64,000 nt of DNA. Source: Agarivorans sp. Toyoura001 (GTDB lineage Bacteria; Pseudomonadota; Gammaproteobacteria; Enterobacterales; Celerinatantimonadaceae). Under the pieces are notes generated by a model. That model had not been told where the DNA came from. It did not search any database and worked only from the letters and a program-made list of their open reading frames with translations. Each line of letters starts with the position of its first letter. Positions within the stretch are counted from its first letter, which is position 1. The stretch is taken from the NCBI RefSeq assembly GCF_005405585.1, contig NZ_BJEQ01000011.1:62001-126000 (forward strand), in the 5' to 3' direction. Shown in pieces: positions 51,768 to 61,700 of the stretch. Both the position numbers and the translations under genes were made by a program.

Positions 51768-52379
51768 TTATTGAGGGAGTAGCTGCTGAATTTTGGCGAC
51801 AACAGGAGCTGGGTCTAAGGTATGAGGAACTTTGGCTAACAGTTCTCCATCCGCATTGATAAAATAAAAGAAAGAGCTGTGGTCTACGCTGTATTCAAGT
51901 TGTGAATCAGGAGTTTCTACGTATTTGTAATAAACCCCTAAGGCTTGAGTTAACCCTAAAAGTTGCCCTTCTTGTGGGCTTAAACCAACAATGTCTGGGT
52001 GAAAGTAACCTGCGTAAGTGCTTACCGTAGCAGGGTCATCTCGTTTAGGGTCAACACTAACAAACAAGCTTTGTAGTTGCTGGCGTTGCTCTTCAGACAC
52101 TTCTTGTAAAGCTGCACTCAATATTGCCAGTGAAGTAGGGCATACGTCAGGGCAATGGGTAAAACCAAAATAAGCGATATAGAGCTTTTTGTCGGCACTA
52201 AGCTGGCTAAAACGGCCATCACTGCTTTCAATCTTAAATAGACTGGTTGGTACGGTTGCAATCACTCTGGCTGAAGCAGTTTGTGTAAAGGGTTCAGGCG
52301 GGGCTGAGAACCATTGAAAGCTCATTACACCAGCTAAACCACTGACTATTATCACTGCTATCCATGCTAGGTATTTCAT
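51768..52379 (-). CDS. SCO1/SenC-family copper protein
   Basis: 203 residues, membrane-anchored (LAWIAVIIVSGLAGVMSFQW) with a thioredoxin-like periplasmic domain. The copper-binding motif CPDVCPTSL (CxxxC) follows YFGFTHCPD, and the third ligand His is in VDHSSFFYFINADGE. SVDPKRDDPATV is also family-typical. It acts in CuA assembly of cytochrome c oxidase. Its ATG overlaps the stop of the upstream gene by four bases (ATGA). Confidence 0.94.
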   Translation of the reverse strand: MKYLAWIAVIIVSGLAGVMSFQWFSAPPEPFTQTASARVIATVPTSLFKIESSDGRFSQLSADKKLYIAYFGFTHCPDVCPTSLAILSAALQEVSEEQRQQLQSLFVSVDPKRDDPATVSTYAGYFHPDIVGLSPQEGQLLGLTQALGVYYKYVETPDSQLEYSVDHSSFFYFINADGELLAKVPHTLDPAPVVAKIQQLLPQ

Positions 52380-52831
52380 TGACTATCCACCTCAAAACTT
52401 AGGGCCACAGGACGTTTAGGATCAAGTGACACAATTTCAGCGCGCCAGCGCATTTTTCCAGTATTACAAATGGGCAGCAGCAAGTCGGCTTGGTACAGTC
52501 CATTGTCATTGGGCTCTAAACTGACACTGACTTCACCCATGTACATCTCAACGCCTTGCAAACTAAGCGTTAATGGTGGCGGGTTTGACTGACTAGTACT
52601 GAGCTGTATTTGTTGCACTAACATTGCTGGCAAGCTATTCGTTGGTAGTTGTAGTTGCCATTGTTGATCGGCGACTTGCCATTCACAGCTTGCGTTTTGC
52701 AATTGTTCACAGTGACTAAACTCAACACTTGCTAATTGCTGTTGTTGCCAGTAACTAATACCTAATCCAAGGCCAAATGCGCCAGTAATTACTGCTAATA
52801 CCAGTAACAATTTTTGAATTAAACCAGTCAT
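52376..52831 (-). CDS. Membrane-anchored protein of the copper/oxidase operon, unknown function
   Basis: 151 residues: one N-terminal helix (LLLVLAVITGAFGLGLGIS) and a periplasmic beta-rich domain with three Cys (SHCEQLQNASCEWQ and LPICNTGKMRW). I do not recognise a named family. Position and coupling (four-base overlap with the SCO1 gene) imply a role in copper delivery or oxidase assembly, and the predicted beta-sandwich with the segment MYMGEVSVSLEPNDNG fits a small exported accessory protein. The 150 bases upstream (52832-52984) hold the divergent promoters only. Confidence 0.72.
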   Translation of the reverse strand: MTGLIQKLLLVLAVITGAFGLGLGISYWQQQQLASVEFSHCEQLQNASCEWQVADQQWQLQLPTNSLPAMLVQQIQLSTSQSNPPPLTLSLQGVEMYMGEVSVSLEPNDNGLYQADLLLPICNTGKMRWRAEIVSLDPKRPVALSFEVDSQ

Positions 52832-52984
52832 TTATGCTTCCATTGCGCCGCTAAGTTTACGCCACTACTACAGGTAGAGCTAATCTACTCTGCTTGAATT
52901 AATCTCTCAAGCCTTAATAATTAAATAGCCTTAGAGTGAGAACTATTTATGATTTACTGGGTCTGCTAATAAAAGGGAGTGTTT

Positions 52985-53938
52985 ATGCAAAACAAGTTTT
53001 TCCGTTGGTCTAGCGTGCTGTTACTGAGCTTTCTGCTAGCGGGTTGCGGTATGCGTTTTGTGTACAACAACCTTAGTTGGTTAGCCTATTGCTATATCGA
53101 CGATTATGTGGATATGAATAGCGAGCAACGCGCAGTATTCAAACCCATGCTTAGCCAGTGGTTAGATTGGCACCGTGGAGAACAACTACCGATTTACTTA
53201 GCCCAATTGAAGCTGTTTAGGGCGCAAGTAAACAACGGCATTAGTCAGCCGCAATTGCTTGAGCAAGTTGATGCGTGGCGTGAACACTATCGCGTTTTGG
53301 CCTCTTACGTATATCTTGATGTTGCTCAACTGGCGCAAACGGCTTCTCAGCAGCAACTTAACGATTTTATGAGCAAACTGGCTGAGCAGCGAGATGATGC
53401 GGATCGTCAACAAAGCCATTACGACTACCGCGTTGAGCACTTATCTAAAAGCGTTGATCGTTGGTTAGGTAGTGTAAGCTCCCAGCAAGAACAAGTTATT
53501 CAGCACGTGGCTAAGCAGTTGATTGATACCCGACCAGACTGGCATACGGTGCAAAGTAAATGGCAGCAGTACCTAGCCTTTTCTTTGGGGCAACAGCGTA
53601 CAAGTGATAATTTTGAACAGCAGTTTTATGTATTAATGGTTAACTCTGAGCAGCTGTGGCCACCAGGATTAACGGAAAGACTCAAGCAAAATCAAGTATT
53701 GTGGGCGGGTAGTATGAGCGAGGTTCTTGCGTTGGCTAATAAAAAACAAAAGCGTCATATCTTGGCTAAGATAGACGCTTATATTGACGACGTGCAATCA
53801 CTGCTTGAAGACAAGTCGGAGCCAGTTAAACCTGCCGTGGTAGCAGGTTTAATTGAACAGTTTGCTGTTAAGCAGCCACTTTTAGTGGCGAGCTGTTGTC
53901 TTGGCGAAACTGCACTGGGCGACCAACAGGTAAAATAG
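52985..53938 (+). CDS. DUF6279-family lipoprotein
   Basis: 317 residues from ATG 52985 (AAGGGAG 5 bases upstream). Signal peptide with lipobox LLAG-C ([20 protein letters not shown]), then an all-helical domain rich in Gln and Trp, beginning [13 protein letters not shown] and including [17 protein letters not shown], the DUF6279 hallmark. Function unknown; such lipoproteins are widespread in marine gammaproteobacteria. The last 71 bases overlap the 3' end of satP on the other strand, an unusually long convergent overlap. Confidence 0.82.
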   Translation: MQNKFFRWSSVLLLSFLLAGCGMRFVYNNLSWLAYCYIDDYVDMNSEQRAVFKPMLSQWLDWHRGEQLPIYLAQLKLFRAQVNNGISQPQLLEQVDAWREHYRVLASYVYLDVAQLAQTASQQQLNDFMSKLAEQRDDADRQQSHYDYRVEHLSKSVDRWLGSVSSQQEQVIQHVAKQLIDTRPDWHTVQSKWQQYLAFSLGQQRTSDNFEQQFYVLMVNSEQLWPPGLTERLKQNQVLWAGSMSEVLALANKKQKRHILAKIDAYIDDVQSLLEDKSEPVKPAVVAGLIEQFAVKQPLLVASCCLGETALGDQQVK

Positions 53939-54476
53939 TACGGCCGTATTCTGCGTTAAGCACTTGAGCCATTGCAAAGTAGATAGCTGATAAACCACAG
54001 AAGATACCTTCGAAGCCAGCAATAGTGCCAATCAGTTCACTGCCAGTAAAATCACGTAGTGCAAGCAATGCAAACAAAATGGTTAAGCTACCAAATACAA
54101 CTTGTTTAGCGGTTGGGTAACGCAATGAACCAACAAACATAAACGCAGTGAATAAGCCCCATAGTGCTAAATACCAACCCATAAATGCATGTGGGCTGGG
54201 CTCTGCTAGGCCCATCTTAGGCATGATTAACAAGCCAACTAGGGTTAGCCAAAATAAACCGTAAGAAGTAAATGCGGTAGTACCAAAAGTATCACCACGT
54301 TTGAAACACATAATGCCAACAATTACTTGTGACAAACCACCATAGAAAATGCCCATGGCCAAAATCATTGCATCAATCGGGAAAAAGCCAGCATTGTGAA
54401 TGTTCAGTAAAACGGTGGTCATACCGAAACCCATTAATCCAAGTGGTGCTGGGTTAGCGGTAGTAGTATTGCTCAT
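53868..54476 (-). CDS. satP: Acetate/succinate transporter (GPR1/FUN34/YaaH family)
   Basis: 202 residues from ATG 54474-54476 with six helices. The family signature [14 protein letters not shown] is at the N-terminus, with [19 protein letters not shown] and [10 protein letters not shown] in the middle and [20 protein letters not shown] near the end. It takes up acetate and succinate with protons, through the inner membrane. A CRP/FNR-like site lies about 80 bases upstream, in line with known CRP control in E. coli. Confidence 0.92.
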   Translation of the reverse strand: MSNTTTANPAPLGLMGFGMTTVLLNIHNAGFFPIDAMILAMGIFYGGLSQVIVGIMCFKRGDTFGTTAFTSYGLFWLTLVGLLIMPKMGLAEPSPHAFMGWYLALWGLFTAFMFVGSLRYPTAKQVVFGSLTILFALLALRDFTGSELIGTIAGFEGIFCGLSAIYFAMAQVLNAEYGRTILPVGRPVQFRQDNSSPLKVAA

Positions 54477-54556
54477 AGTATGTGATTCCAATAAAAAGGT
54501 GAAAAAGCGCTCGGCTTAAACGGGTGTGCATTATCTGAGCGAGCTTAATCTATCGA

Positions 54557-54572
54557 TGTGATCTAGATCAAT
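54557..54572. promoter_or_regulatory. CRP/FNR-like binding site between satP and the isomerase gene
   Basis: TGTGATCTAGATCAAT: the left half TGTGA is a perfect CRP half-site, and GTGAT-CTAG-ATCAA also matches the FNR consensus TTGAT-N4-ATCAA with one mismatch. It sits between two divergent genes and could act on either. Confidence 0.5.
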
Positions 54573-54660
54573 CTTTTCTTGGGTTTTTTGTTAAATTGTA
54601 TGACTAATTAATTCCACCTTTTGTAAACCCTAAAATACAGACAAGGACTTAGCCTAAAAT

Positions 54661-55002
54661 ATGCCACATTGCATCGTTGAGTATTCCAAAGATCTTCCCA
54701 CTACATTCGATATAGAGCAGGTACTTTTGAGCTTGTTCGAGGTATTAAAAGACAGTGCCGAGTTTGAAGAAGCATCAATAAAACTGCGTGCTATCGCTTA
54801 CCCGGATTTACTCAGCGGTTTAGATGAACATAGTTTTGTACATGTTCGCCTGCATATTTTATCGGGGCGAAGTACTGCACAAAAGCGGGCGTTAACCGAG
54901 GCAATGGTTGAACATTTGTCACCTCAGCTAAACATGGTGAAAAGCTTAAGCGCTGAAGTGGTGGATATTCAGCGCGAAAGTTACAGTAAGCGAGTTATTT
55001 AG
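54661..55002 (+). CDS. 5-carboxymethyl-2-hydroxymuconate isomerase (CHMI) family protein
   Basis: 113 residues of the tautomerase superfamily. The catalytic proline follows the start Met (MPHCIVEYSKDL), and the C-terminal half contains FVHVRLHILSGRSTAQKRAL, a CHMI hallmark, with conserved Arg residues. In homoprotocatechuate breakdown CHMI isomerises a muconate intermediate, but no other aromatic-degradation gene is here, so the real substrate is open. Its stop overlaps the hydrolase stop by four bases on the opposite strand. Confidence 0.85.
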   Translation: MPHCIVEYSKDLPTTFDIEQVLLSLFEVLKDSAEFEEASIKLRAIAYPDLLSGLDEHSFVHVRLHILSGRSTAQKRALTEAMVEHLSPQLNMVKSLSAEVVDIQRESYSKRVI

Positions 55003-55997
55003 TTGGTTTTGTCTAATGTAAATTTGTCGAGCAAGGTGAGGCGAGTTAAGGCCAGTTGGGTAGGGCCTTGCTGTTGCTTGATAAAACGCAAACAGCCAAT
55101 TTCACAAAACGCCAGGTCACTAGCCACTGGATAGAGGTTAAAGCTAAGTTCGTTGTCTTGTAAATCTTTGCATAACAAACGGAGGCCTTGTGCTTCGCAG
55201 TTTGCGATGGTGACGTAGTCTTGCTGATTGCCATAGTCTCCAGCGAGTGCGCTAAGGTCTAGTTGTTGGTTGGTGGGTAAGTGGTAATCGCTATTGTGCT
55301 GCTCAAACATCCAAGTCCAAAAACTAGGGCTGTTATAGAGGTCTTGCCAAATGTTATGTGGGTGCTGCGGATACCAAGTGGTTTGCAGCATGGCTTGGCG
55401 TGGCATGTGGGCGAGTTTTTCGGCTAATTCCAATGAAAACTCAGCCGGAATCACTTCATCTTTTAGCCCATGCGCTAACCAAATAGGTAAGTGGCTAAGG
55501 CGTTGGTAGAGCTCTTCGCATACTGGTCGCGGTGGCGTTTTTAGCGACCACGGTGCTAAATGGTTTGGATCTCCTGCGGCCAACACACTTAGCGCGGCAA
55601 AGCGCCTTGGTTGAGCCAGGGCTAGATTCATTGCGCCAAATCCCCCCATACTTAAACCACTTAAATAGATGCGGCTTTTGTCGATGTTAAATTGTTGCTC
55701 AATTTCATCGAGCAAGCTAATGAGCTCGGCAATCGCCCAGCCTTCTCGACCCTCGGGTACATGTGGGGTGATGCAAATGGCGTTTAGGTGGTGCTGCTGT
55801 AGATAGGCATTTGGCCCAAATTCTAATAAGTGCTGTATGTCTTGGCCTATTTCACCGCGACCATGCAAAAACAACACTAAAGGATAAGCGGTATTAGAGT
55901 CTAACTGGCTAGGTTGGCTTACAAGGTATTGGTAGGAAGGACGCTGCTGATGAGTATGCTGCTGAACCGAGAGAGTATGAGAATGCGCTGAGTTCAC
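54999..55997 (-). CDS. Alpha/beta hydrolase (phospholipase/carboxylesterase type)
   Basis: 332 residues. The hydrolase fold is shown by YPLVLFLHGRGEIGQD (oxyanion HG), the nucleophile elbow GLSMGGFGAM (Ser about residue 127), PIWLAHGLKDEVIP (acid) and HPHNIWQDLYNSPSFWTWMF (catalytic His). No signal peptide is apparent. The last roughly 100 residues form an extra domain (CKDLQDNELSFNLYPVAS) of unknown role. Relatives are annotated as predicted peptidases or polysaccharide-associated esterases; substrate unknown. Confidence 0.85.
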   Translation of the reverse strand: MNSAHSHTLSVQQHTHQQRPSYQYLVSQPSQLDSNTAYPLVLFLHGRGEIGQDIQHLLEFGPNAYLQQHHLNAICITPHVPEGREGWAIAELISLLDEIEQQFNIDKSRIYLSGLSMGGFGAMNLALAQPRRFAALSVLAAGDPNHLAPWSLKTPPRPVCEELYQRLSHLPIWLAHGLKDEVIPAEFSLELAEKLAHMPRQAMLQTTWYPQHPHNIWQDLYNSPSFWTWMFEQHNSDYHLPTNQQLDLSALAGDYGNQQDYVTIANCEAQGLRLLCKDLQDNELSFNLYPVASDLAFCEIGCLRFIKQQQGPTQLALTRLTLLDKFTLDKTN

Positions 55998-56053
55998 GTT
56001 AAGCTCCTTTTTGCTTAATACCTAACGTGAACCATCATAGCGAGATAAAGGGA

Positions 56054-56734
56054 TTAAAAATAGAGACGAACCACTGATTCCACAACACAAGCTGGGCGAC
56101 GACAACCCTCAATTTCAACGGTAATCTCTTTTACCAACTCTAAACCACGTTTAATTGGCGATACACGGGTTAAACGGGTGCGGGCACGAATGCGGTTGTT
56201 CACCTTTACTGGGTAAGGGAAGCGAACTTGGTTAATTCCGTAATTCACCATCATTTTAGCTGAAGGGTAAAGCGGCTTGTCTGGATCTACGCTCTCAGTT
56301 AAGGCCGGCAATAAAGACAGAGTGAGAAAGCCGTGGGCAATGGTTGATTTAAAGGGGGATTCTTCAGCCGCGCGTTGAGGATCGGTATGTAACCACTGAT
56401 GATCTTTCGTCACATCGGCAAACTGATTGATTCGGTCTTGAGTGACACTTAGCCACTCACCAATATGAATCTCTTCGCCTAACTGCATCGATAACTCTTC
56501 AAGCAGTGCTTCAGCTTTTGGGTGTAACTCAATCGTTTCTTTAAAGCTAGCTTGTTGCTCGCCATTGGAGCTTAGCTGGTGCTCTTTTACCCAGTTAACT
56601 AATTGATGGTGATGGGCTTTATTAAGAAACTCTATCCAATAATCACGAATGGCTGGAGACAACCAATCTTTAAGTTCAAATGGGTTTTGAGCCAACATTT
56701 CACGTTTTTTCTTAATAAAATCAACTACTTTCAT
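56054..56734 (-). CDS. MaoC-family dehydratase (enoyl-CoA hydratase-like)
   Basis: 226 residues. An N-terminal helical segment (VVDFIKKKREMLAQNP) precedes the hot-dog domain with the hydratase motif FADVTKDHQWLHTDPQRA, the catalytic Asp and His, and SPFKSTIAHGFLTLSLLP. The family hydrates trans-2-enoyl-CoA to (R)-3-hydroxyacyl-CoA, used in fatty-acid breakdown or polyhydroxyalkanoate supply. No PHA genes are beside it. The N-terminal extension of about 80 residues is unusual compared with the roughly 140-residue core. In 56735-56911 there is a short dyad GACT-AATC-AGTC but no clear terminator for the operon upstream. Confidence 0.88.
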   Translation of the reverse strand: MKVVDFIKKKREMLAQNPFELKDWLSPAIRDYWIEFLNKAHHHQLVNWVKEHQLSSNGEQQASFKETIELHPKAEALLEELSMQLGEEIHIGEWLSVTQDRINQFADVTKDHQWLHTDPQRAAEESPFKSTIAHGFLTLSLLPALTESVDPDKPLYPSAKMMVNYGINQVRFPYPVKVNNRIRARTRLTRVSPIKRGLELVKEITVEIEGCRRPACVVESVVRLYF

Positions 56735-56911
56735 CTTTAATTCCTAATACATCTAGGCTCAACTGTGGGCATATTCTAAGATAATCGACTAATCAGTCAA
56801 ATAAATCTGTCGGCTATCTGTCAGTAACTGTATTCAAATATAGGCACAGTCGATCTAGTCGGCAAGGCTGTAACTAAGCAAATTAGTCACAATAGACAAT
56901 AGTTTAGCTGA

Positions 56912-58126
56912 TTATCTCAGCCAAACTTGCAGGTCGCGAACAATTCTATTACCACTAAAAATGGGATGTGGATCTTCGATTGGGTCTAGCGCAAAGTAAT
57001 CGCGTTGTTCTTCTGGCAAGGCGTGATAACTGCCCCACACTTGATAGAGCCAGGCTTCGGCATCCCAAGATAATTGCTGCTGCTGATAATACTCTAATGC
57101 AGTTTGCCCTGCAGCGCTTTCTATAACGCCGAGTAAGTAATCCTCAACGTCTTGCTTAATCCTTTGCTCCTGCAAAGAGAATTCATCAACACTGGCGAGA
57201 GAGACGGCATGCTCAGGCTCACCATCAAGTTTATGGGGTTGTCGCTGTAAGTGAATTTGACTTACTGCATACAGTAAGTCTTGCTCGTGTTCAGGGTTGT
57301 GAATATCAACGCTGGCGCTGTTAAGTAAGGCTGGTGCTTGGTTGAATAAGCTCGCAACATCTACCTGATTGGTGGGGTCTTGCGGGCTAAAATCTGGATG
57401 CTGAGCATGAAACAGCTGCAAGCCTTTTAGTAAACGAGATTTACCGCGTAGCTCACGAAAACGTCCTAATAAGGTCAGCAGTCGCGTCTGTACCACCGCC
57501 AGTTCTTGCGTACAGTCAAATACTGCTTGGCTTAAGTTAATTGCTAATACTCGGCGCAGTTCCCGAATATCACCAGCAATTTGGCTCAAGGTATCAAAGT
57601 TTAGTAGCGATAAACTGTCGAGCAATTCACCCACTTGCTGTTGAGCCAGTTCGTTCTCGCGAATCTTTGCGCTTAAGCTTGGTACATAACCAAACTCATT
57701 GTTAATACGGCTCCAAAGTACCCTTGAGCTGTGTCGCAAGCTTTCGGTAAGGCTATAGCTATGTTCGTTCAAATCACTGAGATAAACGTCTGCAGCGGCT
57801 AAATCACCAATGTGCAGGGCTTCTTTATAATGCGCAGCGAGGGTTTTAATTGTTTCTAGGCGTGAACCAACGTTGGCGTCAATTTGGCGATTTCGGGTAT
57901 CGCTTAGTGCTTCTTCGAGCAATGAACGCAGGTTTGAGCTTAAAATCAAACCTTCGTCGGCAGAAGGACGCCAAATAACCCCGGCTTTAAGCAGTGACTC
58001 AACTTGTTTGCTATCGAGTTTGGCTTCATCCAACTTGCCGTTCACATAAGCATGCATCAAGCTCTCGCCATGGCGGGCCAGTAGCTTAAATAGTTTTAAC
58101 CCGGCTTGTTGCAGGTGTTGGTTCAC
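56912..58126 (-). CDS. Kleisin-like (MksF/JetA-like) subunit of an SMC operon
   Basis: 404 residues, predominantly helical, starting at GTG 58124-58126, which overlaps the previous stop by four bases. The N-terminus looks like a winged helix (LKLFKLLARHGESLMHAYVN, VESLLKAGVIWRPSADEG), then a long helical middle (EALHIGDLAAADVYLSDLNE, ELRRVLAINLSQAVFDCTQE, VQTRLLTLLGRFRELRGKS), and an acidic C-terminal part ending FSGNRIVRDLQVWLR. I assign the kleisin role from size, helical pattern and operon position, not from a clear motif. It is the last gene of the operon, whereas mksF is usually first. Confidence 0.62.
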   Translation of the reverse strand: MNQHLQQAGLKLFKLLARHGESLMHAYVNGKLDEAKLDSKQVESLLKAGVIWRPSADEGLILSSNLRSLLEEALSDTRNRQIDANVGSRLETIKTLAAHYKEALHIGDLAAADVYLSDLNEHSYSLTESLRHSSRVLWSRINNEFGYVPSLSAKIRENELAQQQVGELLDSLSLLNFDTLSQIAGDIRELRRVLAINLSQAVFDCTQELAVVQTRLLTLLGRFRELRGKSRLLKGLQLFHAQHPDFSPQDPTNQVDVASLFNQAPALLNSASVDIHNPEHEQDLLYAVSQIHLQRQPHKLDGEPEHAVSLASVDEFSLQEQRIKQDVEDYLLGVIESAAGQTALEYYQQQQLSWDAEAWLYQVWGSYHALPEEQRDYFALDPIEDPHPIFSGNRIVRDLQVWLR

Positions 58127-58782
58127 AGTAGTGGCTCCTGCTGACCAATCGCATCCATGGCTTGCTGTTCTAAACCTAAACCTTCGGCTTCATCAATAAA
58201 GCTGATCACTTCAAAAATGTAATCCACTTTTGCTGTGGCAATGTAAATTTGCTTTTCTTGGTTAGGGCGCACCAAATAGCCCTGCTCACATAGCCGTTTA
58301 AAAATCTGTTTTAACTGGCCATCAACTTGCGTGCTAGTAGAGCCAAACAACCTATATTGGGAGATTTTAGCTAACTGTTCTCGCAGTGCTGGCGTATCTT
58401 CTACTACGGTTTGCAGCTCACTTAAACGTAAAGCGACGCCTGCGCTAATGGGGGCGTCATGGCCCTGGGCTTCTTGGCTCAGTATTAGCCACTCGGTGAG
58501 CGGCAATAAGCTACCGGCAATATCACTAAATTGTTGGCTAATCACTTTGTGTTCGCTATCGCCTAACTCGCGATAGGCGCAAAAATACAATTCGCCTTCG
58601 CAAGCGCTAGCTAAACGGCGGTTAAGTACATGCAAGTGGCTATCGATACGTTCGCGGTTGGCTTCTTGTGCCAAAAAGGCATAACCAGCTTCATCGCTAA
58701 TTTGGCAAATAAACTGCCCGCTTAACAAGGCTTCTAATACTCGGCCGGTTTCGCTCATGCCGGTGGCGCTTAGTTTGCTCAT
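58123..58782 (-). CDS. KITE-like (MksE/JetB/DUF4194-type) subunit of an SMC operon
   Basis: 219 residues, ATG 58780-58782 overlapping the SMC gene stop (ATGA). The sequence resembles the winged-helix partners of bacterial condensins: an N-terminal segment TGRVLEALLSGQFICQISDE, FLAQEANRERIDSHLHVLNR, and a C-terminal wing-like LKQIFKRLCEQGYLVRPNQE followed by a strand ending KVDYIFEVISFIDE. In MksBEF and Wadjet systems this subunit dimerises and bridges the kleisin. The assignment is by pattern and context. Confidence 0.65.
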   Translation of the reverse strand: MSKLSATGMSETGRVLEALLSGQFICQISDEAGYAFLAQEANRERIDSHLHVLNRRLASACEGELYFCAYRELGDSEHKVISQQFSDIAGSLLPLTEWLILSQEAQGHDAPISAGVALRLSELQTVVEDTPALREQLAKISQYRLFGSTSTQVDGQLKQIFKRLCEQGYLVRPNQEKQIYIATAKVDYIFEVISFIDEAEGLGLEQQAMDAIGQQEPLL

Positions 58783-61700
58783 AGTTCGGCCTCGCTAGCA
58801 GCTTGTTGGGTGGCTTTAGCGGCTTGCGCAGCTTTAATTTTTTCTTTTAGTAAGTTGACCCGTGGCTGCACCACCTGAAGCTGACGCTTCTCGCGGTTAA
58901 TAATGTAGCGGTGGGTAAATAAATCTAATACTTCAGATTCTGGGTTAGGGAAGGCACCTAGAATGCGAATTTGGTTATGATCACAAGCATCGAAGATCTT
59001 CTTCACATTGCTTTGGTGCAAGGTGCCTAGTTCATCTATCGGCCAGTGAATATAGGTATCAGCGTTGCCACGTAATAAGCGAGTAAAGGCCAATAAAAAC
59101 TTACACAAAATAAGGTAGGCCATACCATGACTACTGGATTCGTTGAGTTGGCGGTCGGTTCTAATCACCAAATCGCTGTTGCCTTCACGCAAGGTGAGTT
59201 CAATCAGCAATAAGCGAGAAACGCCCTCTTTAAGCGCGCTACGGCCAATAATGTCTAAGGCAACACGCATGCTGTTGGCGTAGTCTTCGTTTGGTAATTG
59301 GTTAAAGCCTTGTTGCTGCCAGCGCTGGAAGTTATCTACAAAAGCTTTTAGCTCGTCCCAAAACTCTAGTTCGCTAATTTTAGAGCGAATAATTACTGCA
59401 GAATCAGACACTCCATCAAGGCTTAAATCTTCCCCAATTTCGCGTGTAATTCGGCGGCTTTGGCTAAGAATGCGTTGGTCGATGTCGCTCAAGTTCTGGT
59501 AGAAACTGCTAATGCTCATGCCTAGGTTGCGGCCATGGTCGATCAGCCCTTGTACTTTTTGTGGTACTAAACCATTCAGCAGTTCTGATAAATGCGGCAC
59601 CAGCTCACGATAAGCGAGAGTAGGTTCTCCGTCTTCGCTGTGCCTGCGGCAAGCGGCGCGCGAGCGCTCCCAGGTTTCACTAAGGTCTGAGCCCGCTTGC
59701 TGGGCTAATAGGCTATCGAAGTGACGTACCGACTCATTTACTTGTTCTAGTTGTTGGTTACGTTGCTGAATTTGCTGCTCAGCTTGGCGAGTTCGTTCTG
59801 CGGCAGACCCACCGTTGCCCTCAGCTTTATGCTGCGGATGAGCAACTAAGGCCAACTGCTTTATTTTGCGTAATAGGTTCTGAGTGTGTGCATGTTGCTG
59901 CTGTACTTGCTCAAGCTGTTGTTTGAGCTGGCTTAGGCTAACTTGCTGAGTATCTCGCTGTTGCTTGTAGGTGGCGAGCTGCTCATTAAGGGCTTGTTTA
60001 GCGGTGCTTTGTTCTTGGCGAGCTTTTGCCAGTGCATCATTTAGCTGAGGTTTTTGATTTAGCCAGACTTGCTGGTGCCAAATCTTGTATTCGCTCACTT
60101 CATCACGATATTGCTCAGCATCTTGAATTTGCTGATTAAGCTGGCGTTTTTGTTTGGCTAAATCAACGATTAATTGGTCGTCTAAACCTTGCGCTTGTAG
60201 TTCGCCACGATACCATTGTTCAGATTGCTTTAAGGCTTGTTTAGCCTGAGCTTGGCGCTGGCTTACGGCATCTTGTGCTTGGCTTAATTGCGCGGCAATG
60301 GCGTCTATTTTTTCTTCCCACCAAGCCATTTTCTCTAACTTGGCTTCTTGATGTTGTTCGCGGATCTCTTCAAGATAATCTTGATGCTGAGACTGCGCGT
60401 TTTGCAGGTAGCTTTTAAGTTTGGTCTGCTGCTCGCGGGCTTCACTTTGGCGCTGTTTAAGGGCGCTTGAAAAGCTCTCTTTGAGTAGCAGCTTTTCTTC
60501 TTGTAAGCGTTTTAGTTTATCTTCGCTGTTGTGATGAGTGGCAGTGGCTTCGGCTACGCTTAAATCTTGCTGTTGCACCGCTTTGTTGGCTTCACTGAGC
60601 TCGGCTTCAGCTTGCTTCAGTTGCTTTTGAGCCTCTTGAAAAGCGTGTTGAACTTGCTCTAGCTGCTGTTTTATTTGCTCTTCGGTGGCGGCACACTCTG
60701 GCGCTTCAATGGCTTTTAAATCAAGCGCAAGGCCAAATACGCTATTGCTTTTGTCATCACTGTGAGGTTTTAAATCACGGCGGTTTAGCAGCTCTGGATT
60801 GATCAACTTACCAATGCTTTGTTCCCACAGAGGGTGTTCGCTGCGTAAGTGAGCCAATAAGCTGCCATCGGCCGGCTGTAAGCTATCTTTTAAGGCGCTA
60901 AGTTTACCCTCTAGTTGGCGACTATTTTGGCTAGCGCTAGCAAGTTGCTGGTCGGCTTGTTGGCGTTGCTGCTTAAGGGTTTGCAGCTGATCTGAGTGCT
61001 GGCGTAATTGGCTAGATAATAGTTGCTGTTGCTGGCTGGCTTCATCAAGGCGATTATCCATGATGTTAAGCTGGCGGCTTTCATCTTCGGTATAACCCAT
61101 TTGCAAGGTGCCAGCTTCTAGCTGGGCCAGTTCCAACTGGTGTTGATGTTGCTGTTGCTGAAATTTGGTTTCTAGCTGGCTTAACTGCGCTTGCTGCTGT
61201 TGTTGCTCGCTACTCAATTCTGCTTGCTGTTGTTGTTTCTCTTGGTTTAACTGTTGCTGTAACTGGTCTTTGTTTTTGTGCAGCTTGTTTAACGCGGTGT
61301 TTAATTGCTCGTTAATCTCACTTTTACGCTGATTAAAGTGGGCTTCAATATCGCTATGCTGCTCGGTGAGTAGCTGGTGGCGCTCGCTTACTTCGCGAAC
61401 CTGTTCACGCCATTGGGGCAGTTGCTCAACGGCTTTAAGAGCTTCTTCAATCTGTTTGTCTTGCCAAGCTTGGTAGTCATCTTCGATGTGATTAAGTTGC
61501 TTGTCGAAACTGCTCACATCGGCATTGGCGCTAGAGACGGCTTGGTTTAAATGCTCACGCTGGTTTTGCCATTGTTGCTCTAATTCACTGAGTTCATGCT
61601 TCAGCTGATTGAGCTGACGTTGCGCTTGCTCATTTTGGGCAAATAGCTCGCTTTCGTCATTTTGTAGGCTGGTATCTAGTTGTAGGAGTTGGGCTTCGCT

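Noticed and set aside
59000..61700. Gln-rich codon repeats in the SMC gene considered as a tandem repeat array
   Set aside because: They are irregular Gln/Leu heptads of a coiled coil, not a DNA repeat with a fixed unit.
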